Positions 16,688 to 26,918 of a stretch of 64,000 nucleotides of DNA are shown one piece after another. The stretch covers positions 1-64,000 of the forward strand of contig CBDDAC010000025.1 in the NCBI GenBank assembly GCA_965224765.1. The letters run 5' to 3'. Made by a program: the position numbers and the translations under genes. The DNA is from CAZDBA01 sp965224765 (GTDB lineage: Bacteria > Planctomycetota > Planctomycetia > Pirellulales > Pirellulaceae). The notes below the pieces were generated by a model, which searched no databases, was not told where the DNA came from, and saw only the letters and a program-made list of their open reading frames with translations. Positions within the stretch are counted from its first letter, which is position 1; each line of letters begins with the position of its first letter.

Positions 16688-17545
16688 ATGCAAATGAAAA
16701 TTGTTTTTTTGATTGTTGTTTTGCTCCAAGGCACCACTCGTGCTTCTGCGCAGGAAGATTCTGGATTAGCTGACATTCGAAACTTTGGGTTGCTTACTGT
16801 TGCTCATGATCCGTTTCTACTCGAGCAACTGGATTTGCAAGACGGGAAACTTGGTTTGATCATGGCATTGAAAAAGGATTTTGATGTTCAGTTTCAATTG
16901 GCCAACGAAGGTTTTGATGGCGAGGTCAAGGCCGAGAAAATGCGGAAAGCCAAAAAGCAGTTTGAAGATGGTGTCAGAGAGGCGTTAAGTGAAAACGAGT
17001 TGCAGAAATTTGAGCGATTGTCTTTTGTAAAACGGCTTGTTGTTTTTAGCGTGGGATTGCTTAGCCGAATAAACAAGAGTGATTTGGCCGACGAGCTAAA
17101 GCTGGATCCTACTCAAATTGAGAAGTGTAAACGAATGCTTCAGGACTGGATTTTGAAAACAGAGGCGGGTTTGGAGCCGCTTGATCCGGAGACTCAGTTC
17201 TACGAAAAGTATGTGGAATTGAACGCTTTAAACGAAGAACAAAAAGAGCAAGTGCTGTTAAGGCTGGCCAGGGTCTTGGATGAAAATCAAATTCGGCGTA
17301 TTCGAGAAGTTGAATTGCAAAGAAGTCTTTTTCTGCAAGGTCCAAAGTGTTTGCTGGACCCTCGTGTTGCTAGTGAGCTGGAACTTCGAGTTGAGCAGCG
17401 CGAGTTCATCGAGGAGCTAGTCGACTTGCTTCCCCTTCGTCAAACAACCACAGCCCGTTTGCTTGAAGAGATTGCAAAGGTTCTAGATGAAACTCAACAG
17501 AAGAAATGGGCTGGGATGCTTGGGGAGTATTCGCCACGTAAATGA
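16688..17545 (+). CDS. Secreted helical protein of unknown function
   Basis: 285 residues with a signal peptide (MKIVFLIVVLLQGTTRASAQ). The rest is almost entirely charged helix, with recurring blocks such as LDLQDGKLGLIMALKKDFD, LSENELQKFERL, LKLDPTQIEKCKRML, LNEEQKEQVLLRLARVLDENQ and VLDETQQKKWAGMLG. The repeated 'L(T/D)xxQ...(L)...LxxEQ..K' pattern recalls Spy/CpxP-like helical periplasmic proteins, which bind unfolded proteins or metals. That resemblance is general and not a firm assignment. The gene stands alone between two repeat-rich intergenic regions. Confidence 0.65.
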   Translation: MQMKIVFLIVVLLQGTTRASAQEDSGLADIRNFGLLTVAHDPFLLEQLDLQDGKLGLIMALKKDFDVQFQLANEGFDGEVKAEKMRKAKKQFEDGVREALSENELQKFERLSFVKRLVVFSVGLLSRINKSDLADELKLDPTQIEKCKRMLQDWILKTEAGLEPLDPETQFYEKYVELNALNEEQKEQVLLRLARVLDENQIRRIREVELQRSLFLQGPKCLLDPRVASELELRVEQREFIEELVDLLPLRQTTTARLLEEIAKVLDETQQKKWAGMLGEYSPRK

Positions 17546-17585
17546 GGAGATGTTTAGATTGCACCGAAAAATGATGTGTGGAGCC

Positions 17586-17812
17586 ATGATGAAAAATTTT
17601 GGAAATTTGATTTGCGTTTGTTTTGTCGCATTTTTTTGCTGATGACTTTGATGTTCGTGCGTGCCGGGTATCAAAGCCGTGCAGTTGCGTACTTGAAGTC
17701 AATTGGTTGTGACGTTCGGTTTGGGAATGATGATTTTCGTGTTATTGATCACGTACAAAATCAATTCCCAGCGATCAAAGTTCAAGATTGTTGTATTCAG
17801 TTGGTAAGGTAG
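17586..17812 (+). pseudogene. Possible broken small secreted-protein gene
   Basis: ATG 17586 opens a signal-peptide-like stretch (MMKNFGNLICVCFVAFFC) that hits TGA after 18 codons. A second frame then reads RAGYQSRAVAYLKSIGCDVRFG and onwards to an LVR end at 17812. The second part resembles the opening of planctomycete leucine-rich-repeat-like proteins (an A-x-x-x-L-K-x-x-G-x-x-V pattern). One indel would join the two. It may be a remnant or an error-broken short gene; nothing similar follows downstream to 18072. Low confidence. Confidence 0.3.
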
Positions 17813-18072
17813 AGATCGCAGGACTTAAATGGAGTCTTCAGGCGTCCGTTGACGAGATGCTTGACTTCGTCGCAATAAGTAGAGCCAGGTTCCCAAGATT
17901 TGTGGCTGAGAATCGTGCATAGTGGGCTCCTTTGGCTGTGAGATCCCGCCAATCGCTATCGGAATCCAGGGTTGTGCGGCAAAATGACCTAGAGCATCAG
18001 GTTGAGCCAAAAAGAGCCGAGATATACGATGGATTCTCTCTATATGCGTGAACTCAGTCGCGAGGCCATCGA

Positions 18073-18987
18073 GTGTCGACTTTAAACGAACTATTAACCC
18101 AAATTGTCGACTATGCCGGCCTCTTTCCGCCTGCAGGTTTGGACCTGAAGACGGTTGTCGAAAACTATGATCGGTATCGACAGAGTTCTGCTAGTTGGAT
18201 GTTGGCTCGAGTCATTATTCCGGCGGGACGGTTGGGCGAATTCGCCAACATGGCTAACTTTCGCGAAGGCGAAACGCCATGGGAAGTCAGTGCGTTGGTG
18301 CCGGGGCTGGACGCCCCTGACGAAGGGTTTCAAAAAGCTATCCAGGCCATCGTGGACTTTAATGAAGCACACGAGCTTGCAATCGTAGATGCAATCGAAG
18401 TCAAATGTCCCGTGGTCGAGCATGTCGAGCAAATTGCCCGCCAGGTTCCGCAGACCATTCGGCCATTTCTGGAAGTGCCGCACCAGTCGGATCCGAGTGC
18501 GCATCTTCAAGCCATCAAAGAAACAAACTTCGCGTTTGCGAAAATCCGTACCGGCGGCGTCACGGATGACTTGATTCCGCCAATCGCTGAGGTCGCCCGC
18601 TTTATCCATGGTTGTGGTCAACGTCGTGTAGGCTTCAAAGCGACTGCGGGCCTGCATCATCCCGTTCGAGGCGAGTTCAATTTGACCTATGATGCTGATT
18701 CCGCTCGTGGAATCATGCACGGATTCCTGAATGTGTTTGTCGCGACAGTATTTGCTTTTGCCGACGCAGAACAGGGAATGATTGAACAGATTTTGGAGTC
18801 GCGAACCATTGGCGATTTCACCTTCACCGACGATCAGATTCAGTTTGCTGGTAGCTCGGTTACCAAATCACAAATTGAAGACGTACGAAAAAATAAAGTG
18901 ATCTCCTTTGGATCATGTTCCTTTGAAGAACCGGTGGCGGACCTTCGGTCGCTGGGCTTCGAATCTGAAATTCAACCTGCAGTTTGA
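18073..18987 (+). CDS. Uncharacterised protein coupled to fumarylacetoacetase
   Basis: 304 residues, GTG start; the only upstream ATG nearby is out of frame. Conserved-looking blocks are DYAGLFPPAGLDL, FAFAKIRTGGVTDDLIPP, RRVGFKATAGLHHPVRG and a MHGFLNVFVATVFA stretch. The strand-loop pattern with ordered Lys and His residues (IEVKCP, AKIRTGG, GFKATAGLHHP) suggests a TIM-barrel enzyme, but I cannot name a family with certainty. Its stop overlaps or nearly touches the start of the fumarylacetoacetase gene, so a linked role in tyrosine or aromatic breakdown is plausible. It has no signal peptide and is probably cytoplasmic. Confidence 0.7.
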   Translation: MSTLNELLTQIVDYAGLFPPAGLDLKTVVENYDRYRQSSASWMLARVIIPAGRLGEFANMANFREGETPWEVSALVPGLDAPDEGFQKAIQAIVDFNEAHELAIVDAIEVKCPVVEHVEQIARQVPQTIRPFLEVPHQSDPSAHLQAIKETNFAFAKIRTGGVTDDLIPPIAEVARFIHGCGQRRVGFKATAGLHHPVRGEFNLTYDADSARGIMHGFLNVFVATVFAFADAEQGMIEQILESRTIGDFTFTDDQIQFAGSSVTKSQIEDVRKNKVISFGSCSFEEPVADLRSLGFESEIQPAV

Positions 18988-18995
18988 GTAAATAT

Positions 18996-20333
18996 ATGTA
19001 TCAAGTAAATGAAACGCACGACATCAATTTGACTTCGTGGATTGGTTCGGCGAACGATCCGGCATCTGATTTTCCGATTCAGAATTTGCCATTCTGTGTT
19101 TTCGTTCATCCTGAGCAAGGGTCAACGGTTGGCGTAGGGATTGGCGACAAAATATTGAATTTGTGTTATTGCGGTGAGGAGGCGTTGTTACCGGAACACA
19201 GCAATGTCGCGGCCTGTGATTCAAAGCTCAATTCATTGATGGAATTGACGGCAGCAGAGCGCAGTGAACTGCGATCCTGTGTGAGCAAGTTGCTCTCTGA
19301 TCCTGACTCACCCCTCAAAGGCAACGAAGAGGCCTTTGTTGATATGGGGTCTGCGACATTTGAAGTGCCGGCTCAGATTGGCGACTACACCGATTTTTAC
19401 GCAAGCATCTTTCACGCACGAAATGTCGGCAGCATGTTCCGCCCCAATAACCCATTGCTGCCTAACTACAAGCATATTCCGATTGGCTATCACGGACGTG
19501 CGTCCAGTGTGACGGTTAGCGGAACTGAGGTGCGCCGCCCCGTCGGCCAGCAGGCTCCCGCAGAAGAAGGTGGCTTGCCGACTCGCGGTCCCTGCAAGTT
19601 GTTGGACTATGAGTTGGAAGTGGGATTCTATGTTGCCCAAGGCAACGAGCTTGGAGATTCCATTTCTATCGACCAGGCTGAGGATCACTTGTTTGGGATG
19701 TGTCTGGTCAATGACTGGTCGGCTCGCGATATTCAAAAATGGGAGTATGTGCCGCTTGGGCCCTTCCTGGCCAAATCCTTTATTACGACAGTTTCGCCTT
19801 GGGTGATCACGATGGAAGCGCTGGCGCCCTTTCGCTGTGCGGCTTTGAAGCGAGAGGATGGTGATCCGAAGCCCATGGATTACCTGCATTCTGATGAAAA
19901 TGAATCTCAGGGTGGAGTGGATATCAAATTGGAGGTGGCGCTGGCTTCAGAAAAAATGCGTCAAGAGAATCATGAGGCTCAGCGTTTGAGCAGCGGCAGC
20001 TTTACCAATATGTATTGGACGATCGCTCAGATTTTGACGCACCACAGTAGCAATGGTTGTAATCTTCAGCCCGGTGATTTGATGGCAAGTGGGACGGTAA
20101 GTGGATCCACACGGGATTCTCGCGGTTGTCTGCTGGAGTTGACCTGGGATGGTGAGTACGGAAATGCGTTGCCTGGAACCCAACGGACTCCAATTCAATT
20201 GCCGACCGGTGAGGAGCGAAAGTTTCTTGCCGACGGAGACCAATTGATTATTTCGGGCTATTGCGAGGCTAAGGGTTTTCGAAGGGTTGGTTTCGGCAGC
20301 TGTTCTGGCATTGTAACGCCAGCAAACGATTGA
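18996..20333 (+). CDS. fahA: Fumarylacetoacetase
   Basis: About 445 residues, matching the full-length enzyme: an N-terminal SH3-like domain (FCVFVHPEQGSTVGVGIGD), then the metal-binding catalytic domain. The latter has DYTDFYASIFHARNVG, PIGYHGRASSV, LDYELEVGFYV, NDWSARDIQKWEYVPLGPFLAKSF and GTVSGSTRDSRGCLLEL. The enzyme cleaves 4-fumarylacetoacetate to fumarate and acetoacetate, the last step of tyrosine and homogentisate breakdown. A TTG at 18984 overlapping the previous stop is a possible alternative start; ATG 18996 gives a normal N terminus. It is co-transcribed with the uncharacterised upstream gene. No other genes of the pathway lie nearby. Confidence 0.95.
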   Translation: MYQVNETHDINLTSWIGSANDPASDFPIQNLPFCVFVHPEQGSTVGVGIGDKILNLCYCGEEALLPEHSNVAACDSKLNSLMELTAAERSELRSCVSKLLSDPDSPLKGNEEAFVDMGSATFEVPAQIGDYTDFYASIFHARNVGSMFRPNNPLLPNYKHIPIGYHGRASSVTVSGTEVRRPVGQQAPAEEGGLPTRGPCKLLDYELEVGFYVAQGNELGDSISIDQAEDHLFGMCLVNDWSARDIQKWEYVPLGPFLAKSFITTVSPWVITMEALAPFRCAALKREDGDPKPMDYLHSDENESQGGVDIKLEVALASEKMRQENHEAQRLSSGSFTNMYWTIAQILTHHSSNGCNLQPGDLMASGTVSGSTRDSRGCLLELTWDGEYGNALPGTQRTPIQLPTGEERKFLADGDQLIISGYCEAKGFRRVGFGSCSGIVTPAND

Positions 20334-20430
20334 CGTTTGGCGGAACCGTTGGGAGGCATACAATTGGCGAATAAGACCGTCGCCTCGCGCATGAAGTTAA
20401 GAATAGGTCCTAGTTTCTACAGGTTAATCC

Positions 20431-21480
20431 ATGTTGCGAAATTTCACTGGTCGAATGCTGCTCTCTCCGTTCGTGGCTTTGTTGCTGCTTACGGCGATTG
20501 GCTGTCGGCCCAGCGATCCGATTACTCATGCCCTCGTTGATGCCGATCAGTCCGGTGTGAAGTTGGGGGCGGAGCCGAGTATCGAGCGAATGCTGGTTGC
20601 GATTCACAGTTCTGCGCAGGCCACCTGGACTTTCAAGGTCAAAGGACCGGTCGAGTTGGTTGACGGCGTTGAGTCGCAGTGTTTTGAGTTTTTTCGGCAA
20701 GTCGAATTCGATGATCAGGCTCCTGGCTTGGATGAGTTGCCGGAGGGTTGGTCCCGAGTTGCCGTTTCATCAGGACCTTTTGCTCCCTTTGCTCGACTTC
20801 AGTTGAAAGACGGGCTGACCATGTCGGTTTCGCGTTTGCCGCCGAATTTTGACAAGTTGGAAAATGTTAACCGATGGCGAGATCAGCTTTCACTACCTCC
20901 GACGGATTCTGCCGAGTTTGAGAAGTTGACTGGAGATTCCAAAGCAGCGTTTGAGATTTTTGATGTCGAAGGGATGTCCAGTGGTGGTGGGATGTCCAGT
21001 GGTGGTGGGATGTCTCCACCCTCTGCTGGCAAGTCGGGAGCAAGGGCTCCGGCTCCGATCGAAGTCCCCATCGAATTTGAGACGCCCGAAGGTTGGGAGG
21101 TTGGCCCTGCTACTCGGATTGTCTCGGCACGATTCCGGAAAGTAGATGGTGATGCAAATGTTCAGATTGCCGTTACCCGAATGATTCGGAAGCTTAACGA
21201 TTGGGAGCAGGTTGCCGAGAACTGGGCGAGCGAGGCAGAAATGAGTTCGTTGTCTTCAGAGGAACTCGTGCAGCGCACATCAGATGTCACCATCGATTCA
21301 ATGCCTGGCAAAATGATACGTCTTGTCAGCGACCAGGCGGAGAAGAAACGCGCCTTTATTGGAATTCGCTTTACCCAAGGCGAGGACGCGTGGTTTATCA
21401 AACTTGTTGGCGACAAAAAAATGGTCGTCGAAAATGAAAAAGTCTTTTTGGATTTTGCCAAGTCCATTCGTTTCAAATAA
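20431..21480 (+). CDS. Lipoprotein of unknown function preceding cytochrome c assembly gene
   Basis: 349 residues with a lipoprotein signal ending LLLLTAIGC, so Cys 25 would be lipidated. The body has two similar segments: one containing PEGWSRVAVSSGPFAPFARLQL and ENVNRWRDQLSLPP (about 95-160), the other PEGWEVGPATRIVSARFRKV and LNDWEQVAENWASE (about 220-285). The protein therefore looks like a duplicated domain joined by a Gly/Ser-rich linker with a perfect 18-base direct repeat (GMSSGG twice). It ends 12 bases before the ResB/CcsA gene, suggesting a shared operon and perhaps a role in cytochrome c maturation or heme delivery (inference). Confidence 0.75.
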   Translation: MLRNFTGRMLLSPFVALLLLTAIGCRPSDPITHALVDADQSGVKLGAEPSIERMLVAIHSSAQATWTFKVKGPVELVDGVESQCFEFFRQVEFDDQAPGLDELPEGWSRVAVSSGPFAPFARLQLKDGLTMSVSRLPPNFDKLENVNRWRDQLSLPPTDSAEFEKLTGDSKAAFEIFDVEGMSSGGGMSSGGGMSPPSAGKSGARAPAPIEVPIEFETPEGWEVGPATRIVSARFRKVDGDANVQIAVTRMIRKLNDWEQVAENWASEAEMSSLSSEELVQRTSDVTIDSMPGKMIRLVSDQAEKKRAFIGIRFTQGEDAWFIKLVGDKKMVVENEKVFLDFAKSIRFK

Positions 21481-21492
21481 CGAAAGTCAACG

Positions 21493-24400
21493 ATGTCAAT
21501 ACAAAATGTAGATCAACCACTCAAGCAAGTCGCTGATCTTGTTCATGAAGCGACCGATGTCGATTGGAAAGCGGGAGTTCGCGCGACGGTCCGAGCGATC
21601 CTGGCTCCGTTGGCTTCGCTCAAGCTGACCGTTGTCCTGTTGGCCTTGGCCGTGCTGGTGATTTGGATCGTTACCCTTGAGCAAACACGTTACGGGATTT
21701 GGACGGTCAAACAAAAGCACTTTCCTGCGTTGTTCGTTTACATCCCGTTTCAGTATTTCTTTCCACCGGGCTGGTTCCCAATCCTGCAAAAGGTGCCTGG
21801 TGGATTTTTTATGCCCAGTGGTACGCTGATCCTGGTCGCGATGATTGTGAATCTGTTGGCTGCGCATTTATTTCGAATGCGAATTCAAGCCAATGGGATT
21901 CGCTTGGCACTCGGCGCTTCTTTTGTCGCTGCAGGGCTTTGTGTGACCTGGGGAGTTGTTTTCTACGGGCAGAATCCGAAGGGGTTTCAGGGCGAACCAC
22001 CAATCTCCTATCAGTGGATGTGGTCGTTGATCCAAGTTGGGATGCTGGGGTTGATTGTCTTTTCTGCCGGAGCGATTTTCTGGATGAAGGACTATCGATT
22101 GGTAGAGCGTCTGCTGCTCGGAGTTTTCGCGTTTTTGATGATTGGCCTGTTGGCCTTTTTGGTCTACGAAGGAAAAGAGGCGTTCATCGGCGATTCTGCC
22201 ATGCGAATTCTTTGGCAACTGATCCAGTCAACCATCGCGGCACTGATTTTGCTTGCCGGTTGTGTGATGGTTTTCAAACGCAAGGGTGGCATCGTGCTGC
22301 TTCATTTTGGGATCTGCTTGCTGATGGCCAATGAGTTGTATGTCACGATGACTAACGTCGAACAAAGAATGCAGGTATTCGAAGGCGAAACCGTTTCGCG
22401 CACCGTCGATCAGCGGTCGACTGAATTGATGGTGTTGAAGGTCACCGAGGACGGAAAACACGATGTCGTGATGATTCCTCGCGACGAGCTGTTGAAAGAT
22501 CAAGTGATATCACGCGATGATTTGCCCTTTGACATCGAGTGTGTTGAATACCATCCGAATTGTGAGTTGATTAGAAATCGCGGATTGAATTTAGAGAACA
22601 CGGCGGATTCTGGAATTGGAACGGTCTATCTTTCTCGTGAAATTCCTGTCGTTGCTGGTGTTGATCCCGATGAATTTGATATGGCGGCAGCCTACGTTCG
22701 ATTGATTGACAAAAAATCCAATGAGAACATCGGTATCTATTTGGCCAGCCAATTGGCAGGGTTAAACGAAACATACGATGAAATTGAAGTTGATGGTACG
22801 ACCTACTACATGACCTTGCGTTTTCGTCACCATTACAAGCCTTATTCGATTACGTTGGAAGATGTAGCACGTGAAGACTATTTAGGAACGGAAATGGCGA
22901 AATCTTACTCGTCAGAATTTGTTCTGAATGATCACGAAAAGAACATTTCCAGCAAACAACGGATTTGGATGAACAACCCGCTGCGCTATGGCAATGAGAC
23001 GTTTTATCAAAGCGGACACGATAAAACGGACGATGGCCGTGAATATACTGTGATGCAGATCGTAAAGAACGCGGGTTGGATGATCCCCTACGTGGCATGC
23101 ATGATTGTGATTATCGGGTTGTTCGCCCAATTTGGATCGACTTTGTTGAAGTTTTTGGATAAAGCTCAGCAGAAAAGTCTTGCTGGAAAAAATGGATCGT
23201 TAAACGTCAGTGAAAAACAGGTCAAAAGCGAGCCGCAATCGAAAGATGTGGTAGCGGTGAATGCTGGTTCGAGTCGACTTGGCAAACGAATCGCGTTGGG
23301 GCTGGTTGTCTTGATCACGCTTTTCGTTGGTTACTTGGCGATGCGAACGCCAAACGCCAAGATCGTCAAAGACGGGATGAGACTGGATTTGTTGGGGCAA
23401 CTTCCGGTTGTCTACGATGGGCGAGTTCAGCCACTGGATTCGTTGGCTCGCAACACTCTCCGAAAGCTGGCCAATCGCGAAGTGATCGGCTACCCCGGTG
23501 CGAAATCGAAGATGTTTGGTATGAGGAAGGATGTTGAGCCCGCCATTCGCTGGCTCGCTGATATCGTGTTTAAGGCGGAGGGCTACGACCGGGTTCAATT
23601 TTTGCGGATCGAAGATTTGAGTGTTGCCGGAACGTTTGGGGCTCCCCAAAAGCCGCAAAGGTTTGAAATTCAGCTTGGCCGAGTTGGAACGAACTCGGCC
23701 AGAGTTGAATCGGTTGGTTGCAGAGGCCGAAAAAGTAGACAAGAATTTTCGGACGCCTTTGCAGGCTCGTTTGTTTGAGGTCCACAACAAGTTGGAAATT
23801 GATTAATGCATTGTCGCTTTCTCTGAGTGCAACTCCTGATGAAAAGATTGCACGGGGCGCTGCGCCGCCCGATGCTTTTGACCAGATGCATCTTGCTAGG
23901 CAATTGATGGACTCTCGAGCCCCACGTAATGTCTTTGTCAAAGATGAAGGCTGGGTGTCGGTTTCCGTGACTGAGCAGCGAAAACAGATTCAGAAGATTG
24001 CCCATGAGAATGGTCTGAAGAAGTCTTCGAGAAATTGCGGCTCACCTGACCGATGAATATGTAGTTCGCGAAGAGACAGAGACAATCATCCGAAATGTCA
24101 TGCTGGCGATTTATCTTCGGGATCAGGGGAGGGTCGACGAGTTGAAGGCCGAGAATGGCTTTAGCAGCGATCAGGAAGTTTCTCAGTTTTTGAGCCAGAA
24201 GATCAAGGCGAAACCCAAGAAGTACGAAGACTTGCCGAGAAGCGTCCAGTTGGAAATCGATTTTCTGGTACGAACAGAAATCGACCCCAATGTGCCTCGA
24301 TGGACATCCAGTTTGCTTGATATGTTGCTCACGATTAATAATGGCGTGGACGCGATACCCAATTTGGACAAATCTGCGTATACAGCGTTCGTTGAGTTGG

Positions 24401-25457
24401 AGAAAGCCTATTTGGCTGACGATGCGGAACAGTTCAATTCGGTGCTGGAGGCAGAGCTTGCCGCAGTTGGCGAAAATCCGCCCAAAGAATACAGTGCATT
24501 GAAGATGAAGTCAGAGAAGTTTTACAACTTCTTTTCTCCGTTCTTTTGCGTCGATGGCGATCTATATTATTGCCATTGTTCTCACGTTATTCGGGTGGGC
24601 TGGCATTCGGCATATGCAGTTCGCGGCGTTTTGGTTGATCGTGTTGGCGCTTCTGATCCAGATACTTGGGATTGTCTTGCGAGTTGTGATTTCCGGAACG
24701 CCCTCCCGTGACCAATCTTTACTCGTCGTTTGTGGTTGTCAGTGCAGCAGCCGTAGGAATCATGCTGATCGTTGAACGTATTACCAAGATTGGTATCGGG
24801 AATATGTTGGCAGGGGTTTGCGGACTTGCCTTGCTACTATGGGCCTGGACGATTTCTATCCGCGATGGCGATACGTTTACTGTATTGGTTGCCGTCTTGG
24901 ACACACAGTTTTGGCTTTCGACTCATATGTGATGTGTATCTCGTTGGGGTACTCTGCGACGGTTGCGGCTGGGCTTTTGGGATTGGCGTTTTTGCTTGCC
25001 AGTCTGGTGTCGCCGCGGTTTGACAAAAAGACTCGGGTGACTTTCGGTAAGTTGATCTATGGAATCGTTTGCTTCGCATTGCTGCTGAGCTTTTTTGGAA
25101 CGGTACTTGGTGGACTATGGGCAGACGATTCTTGGGGGCGATTCTGGGGGTGGGACCCCAAGGAGAATGGTGCCTTGATGATTGTGTTCTGGAATGCGGT
25201 TGTCTTGCATGCTCGTTGGGCTGGAATGGTCCGTGAACGAGGACTTGCGGGCTTGGCGGTGCTTGGCAATGTGGTCACGCTTTGGTCGTGGGAAGGCGTA
25301 AACCAATTGGGAGTTGGCTTGCATTCTTACGGAGTAAGTGAAGGACGTCTCCCAAACGATAATTATCGTTGCAGGAATCCATTGTTTGTTGGCGGCATTG
25401 GCTTTGATTCCAGTCCGCTACTGGGCCAGCGAGCAACGAAACAGACTTGCTCCGTAG
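21493..25457 (+). pseudogene. Cytochrome c biogenesis protein, ResB-CcsA fusion type (frameshifted in the second half)
   Basis: The first 715 or so codons are intact: four N-terminal membrane helices, a large periplasmic ResB-like part (ERMQVFEGETVSRTVD, YKPYSITLEDV, NNPLRYGNETFYQSGHD) and another helix. From about 23650 the coding sequence is split across frames. Successive pieces read LNRLVAEAEKVDKNFRTPLQ, IARGAAPPDAFDQMHLARQL, REIAAHLTDEYVVREETET, MAIYIIAIVLTLFGWAG, PVTNLYSSFVVVSAAAVG, the CcsA heme-handling motif WGRFWGWDPKENGAL, and an end LALIPVRYWASEQRNRLAP. Joining them needs about seven one-base corrections, near 23650, 23797, 24028, 24547, 24703, 24928 and 25355. Known proteins of this type attach heme to c-type cytochromes at the cell membrane. 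The breaks look like sequence errors rather than decay, because every piece is conserved. Confidence 0.8.
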
Positions 25458-25533
25458 TCGGTGCTGCATTTTCGCAGTCCCCGAGATCTGTTTTGCGAGG
25501 TTGGTTGGCGAGGTTGGTTGGCGAGGTTTTTCT

Positions 25534-25560
25534 TGGGCGGTCGAGGCTCCTGCCGAAACA
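25534..25560 (-). repeat. Dispersed hairpin repeat family, copy 5, with adjacent 13-bp tandem repeat
   Basis: GGGCGGTCGAGGCTCCTGCC followed by GAAACA, a slightly diverged copy. Just upstream (25495-25524) GCGAGGTTGGTTG occurs twice in tandem plus a partial third. Confidence 0.7.
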
Positions 25561-25714
25561 AATTATTTCCATTGAATGCTGACGATAAAGAGCATTGAGT
25601 GCTATGCGACAAAGCGTGAGGCACCGTCGCCATAAACAGGCAGGTCGAACCTTGTGTTCGTTCAGGTGTCTGCACTGAAGTATTTAGCCAAAATCTTCAG
25701 CCACAAAATGCGTA

Positions 25715-26284
25715 TTGCCCAGCTTTCATCTCAATATCGAATGGTATAACTGCTCGTCATGGTCGAATGTTAAACTTGAATCGACTTTGGTCGAATTGTC
25801 GAAGCATTTGCGTGTCAATTATCCGGCGATCCGGCTCCCCAGTTTTTCACCGTTGGCGACTGAGTATCAGGATCAAGTGTCGGAGTATCTATTGTCGCTA
25901 ATGCCTGGGCAACGCAATGAAGACCGCTTTGAGGAATATCGAGGCAAGCGAATCTTTGTGCTCTGTGAACGGCAGCAGGATTTTGCCGTTGCTTACCGTG
26001 AACAGAATCAGTTGGCGCATTGGGGAGTCGCAATTCCGGAGCAGGTTGCTATCGCTTGGCATGGTTGCAAGTACTTACTTTGGCATGAGATCTTGCATCT
26101 GATGATGCCAAGGATTGCTACAATAAATTCGGTTTCAATAAGTGTCATGAACCACATTGCATCATGCGGCTGGCACCATCGCCTAATGATTGTGGCGGTC
26201 GATTGGTATGTGCACCAAGAACCAAAAGCGATTCAACGGTATGTGACGGAGCTTTCCGCAATTGCCGATTTCGATTGCCGGTGA
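25715..26284 (+). CDS. Hypothetical protein with HExxH zinc-metalloprotease-like motif
   Basis: About 189 codons; only a TTG at 25715 is available as a start in this frame, so the true N terminus may be lost to a nearby indel. The protein has no signal peptide. A helix containing WHEILHLMMP (HEILH, the HExxH pattern) lies near residue 127, with further His residues in MNHIASCGWHHR and WYVHQEP about 20 and 45 residues later that could be a third ligand. The length and pattern suggest a small zinc-dependent peptidase of a family I do not recognise. It lies inside the frameshift-rich stretch but shows no break itself. Confidence 0.45.
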   Translation: MPSFHLNIEWYNCSSWSNVKLESTLVELSKHLRVNYPAIRLPSFSPLATEYQDQVSEYLLSLMPGQRNEDRFEEYRGKRIFVLCERQQDFAVAYREQNQLAHWGVAIPEQVAIAWHGCKYLLWHEILHLMMPRIATINSVSISVMNHIASCGWHHRLMIVAVDWYVHQEPKAIQRYVTELSAIADFDCR

Positions 26285-26337
26285 ACCCTTTAGGTTCCTA
26301 GACAATTTTAACTACTCGACGGTAACTTGAGTCATAC

Positions 26338-26817
26338 ATGGCACTCGCTTCCACTCTAAAACGCGCAGAAGATGAAATTGAAAACGGTCGGCTTTGGCGT
26401 GCGAAAGAGATCTTGAGTTCCAGTATTTCAACCTACGGGTATGAGCCTGCGCTTTTCGAGCCTATGCTCAACTGGTGTTTCAATTGGGAGATCGAATGGA
26501 AGCTGGACGCTTTTTTTTGCTTAGTGCGATCGCTCCAACTGAGGATGAGCGGTAGGCGAAATTTGGAATCAGGTTATCGGGATGGGCTGTATTTTGTTGG
26601 CGGCCTTTTTGATCATTTGCGCAGTTTTAGGGATGCAACGGCTTTGGGAGCTTTTCTCTGGGTGATTGTCAAACGTGTTGTCATAGCAGTTGAAGAGTCC
26701 CGGCAGTTGGGGCGGGGCGTGAGGAACCGATTGGAGGTACTCGCGGCGAAACCCAAGAATCGACGACTTGTTTCGGCGGGAGCCTCAACCTCCCAGTGGA
26801 GGGGATGTTTGCTCTAG
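26338..26817 (+). pseudogene. DUF6584-like protein, frameshifted
   Basis: The opening LKRAEDEIENGRLWRAKEIL is typical of DUF6584-type helical proteins. From about 26460 the conserved text jumps frame and reads YAQLVFQLGDRMEAGRFFFL and SAIAPTEDER, then jumps back near 26552 to NLESGYRDGLYF. The end of the listed frame runs through a dispersed repeat copy (26770-26795), so the real stop is probably earlier, between about 26660 and 26760. Family members are short cytoplasmic or membrane-associated proteins of unknown role. The two frame changes match the error pattern of this stretch. Confidence 0.55.
26770..26795 (+). repeat. Dispersed hairpin repeat family, copy 6
   Basis: TTTCGGCGGGAGCCTCAACC followed by TCCCA, identical in the core to copy 1. 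Confidence 0.8.
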
Positions 26818-26918
26818 CGGTGGGTGCGATTAGGTGGGCCGGTTTGTTCCGCGATTCGATACTCGGGCATATGGAAGAGATTCAGGACACCGGCTGAAAT
26901 ATCCGGTGTGTTTCCACC

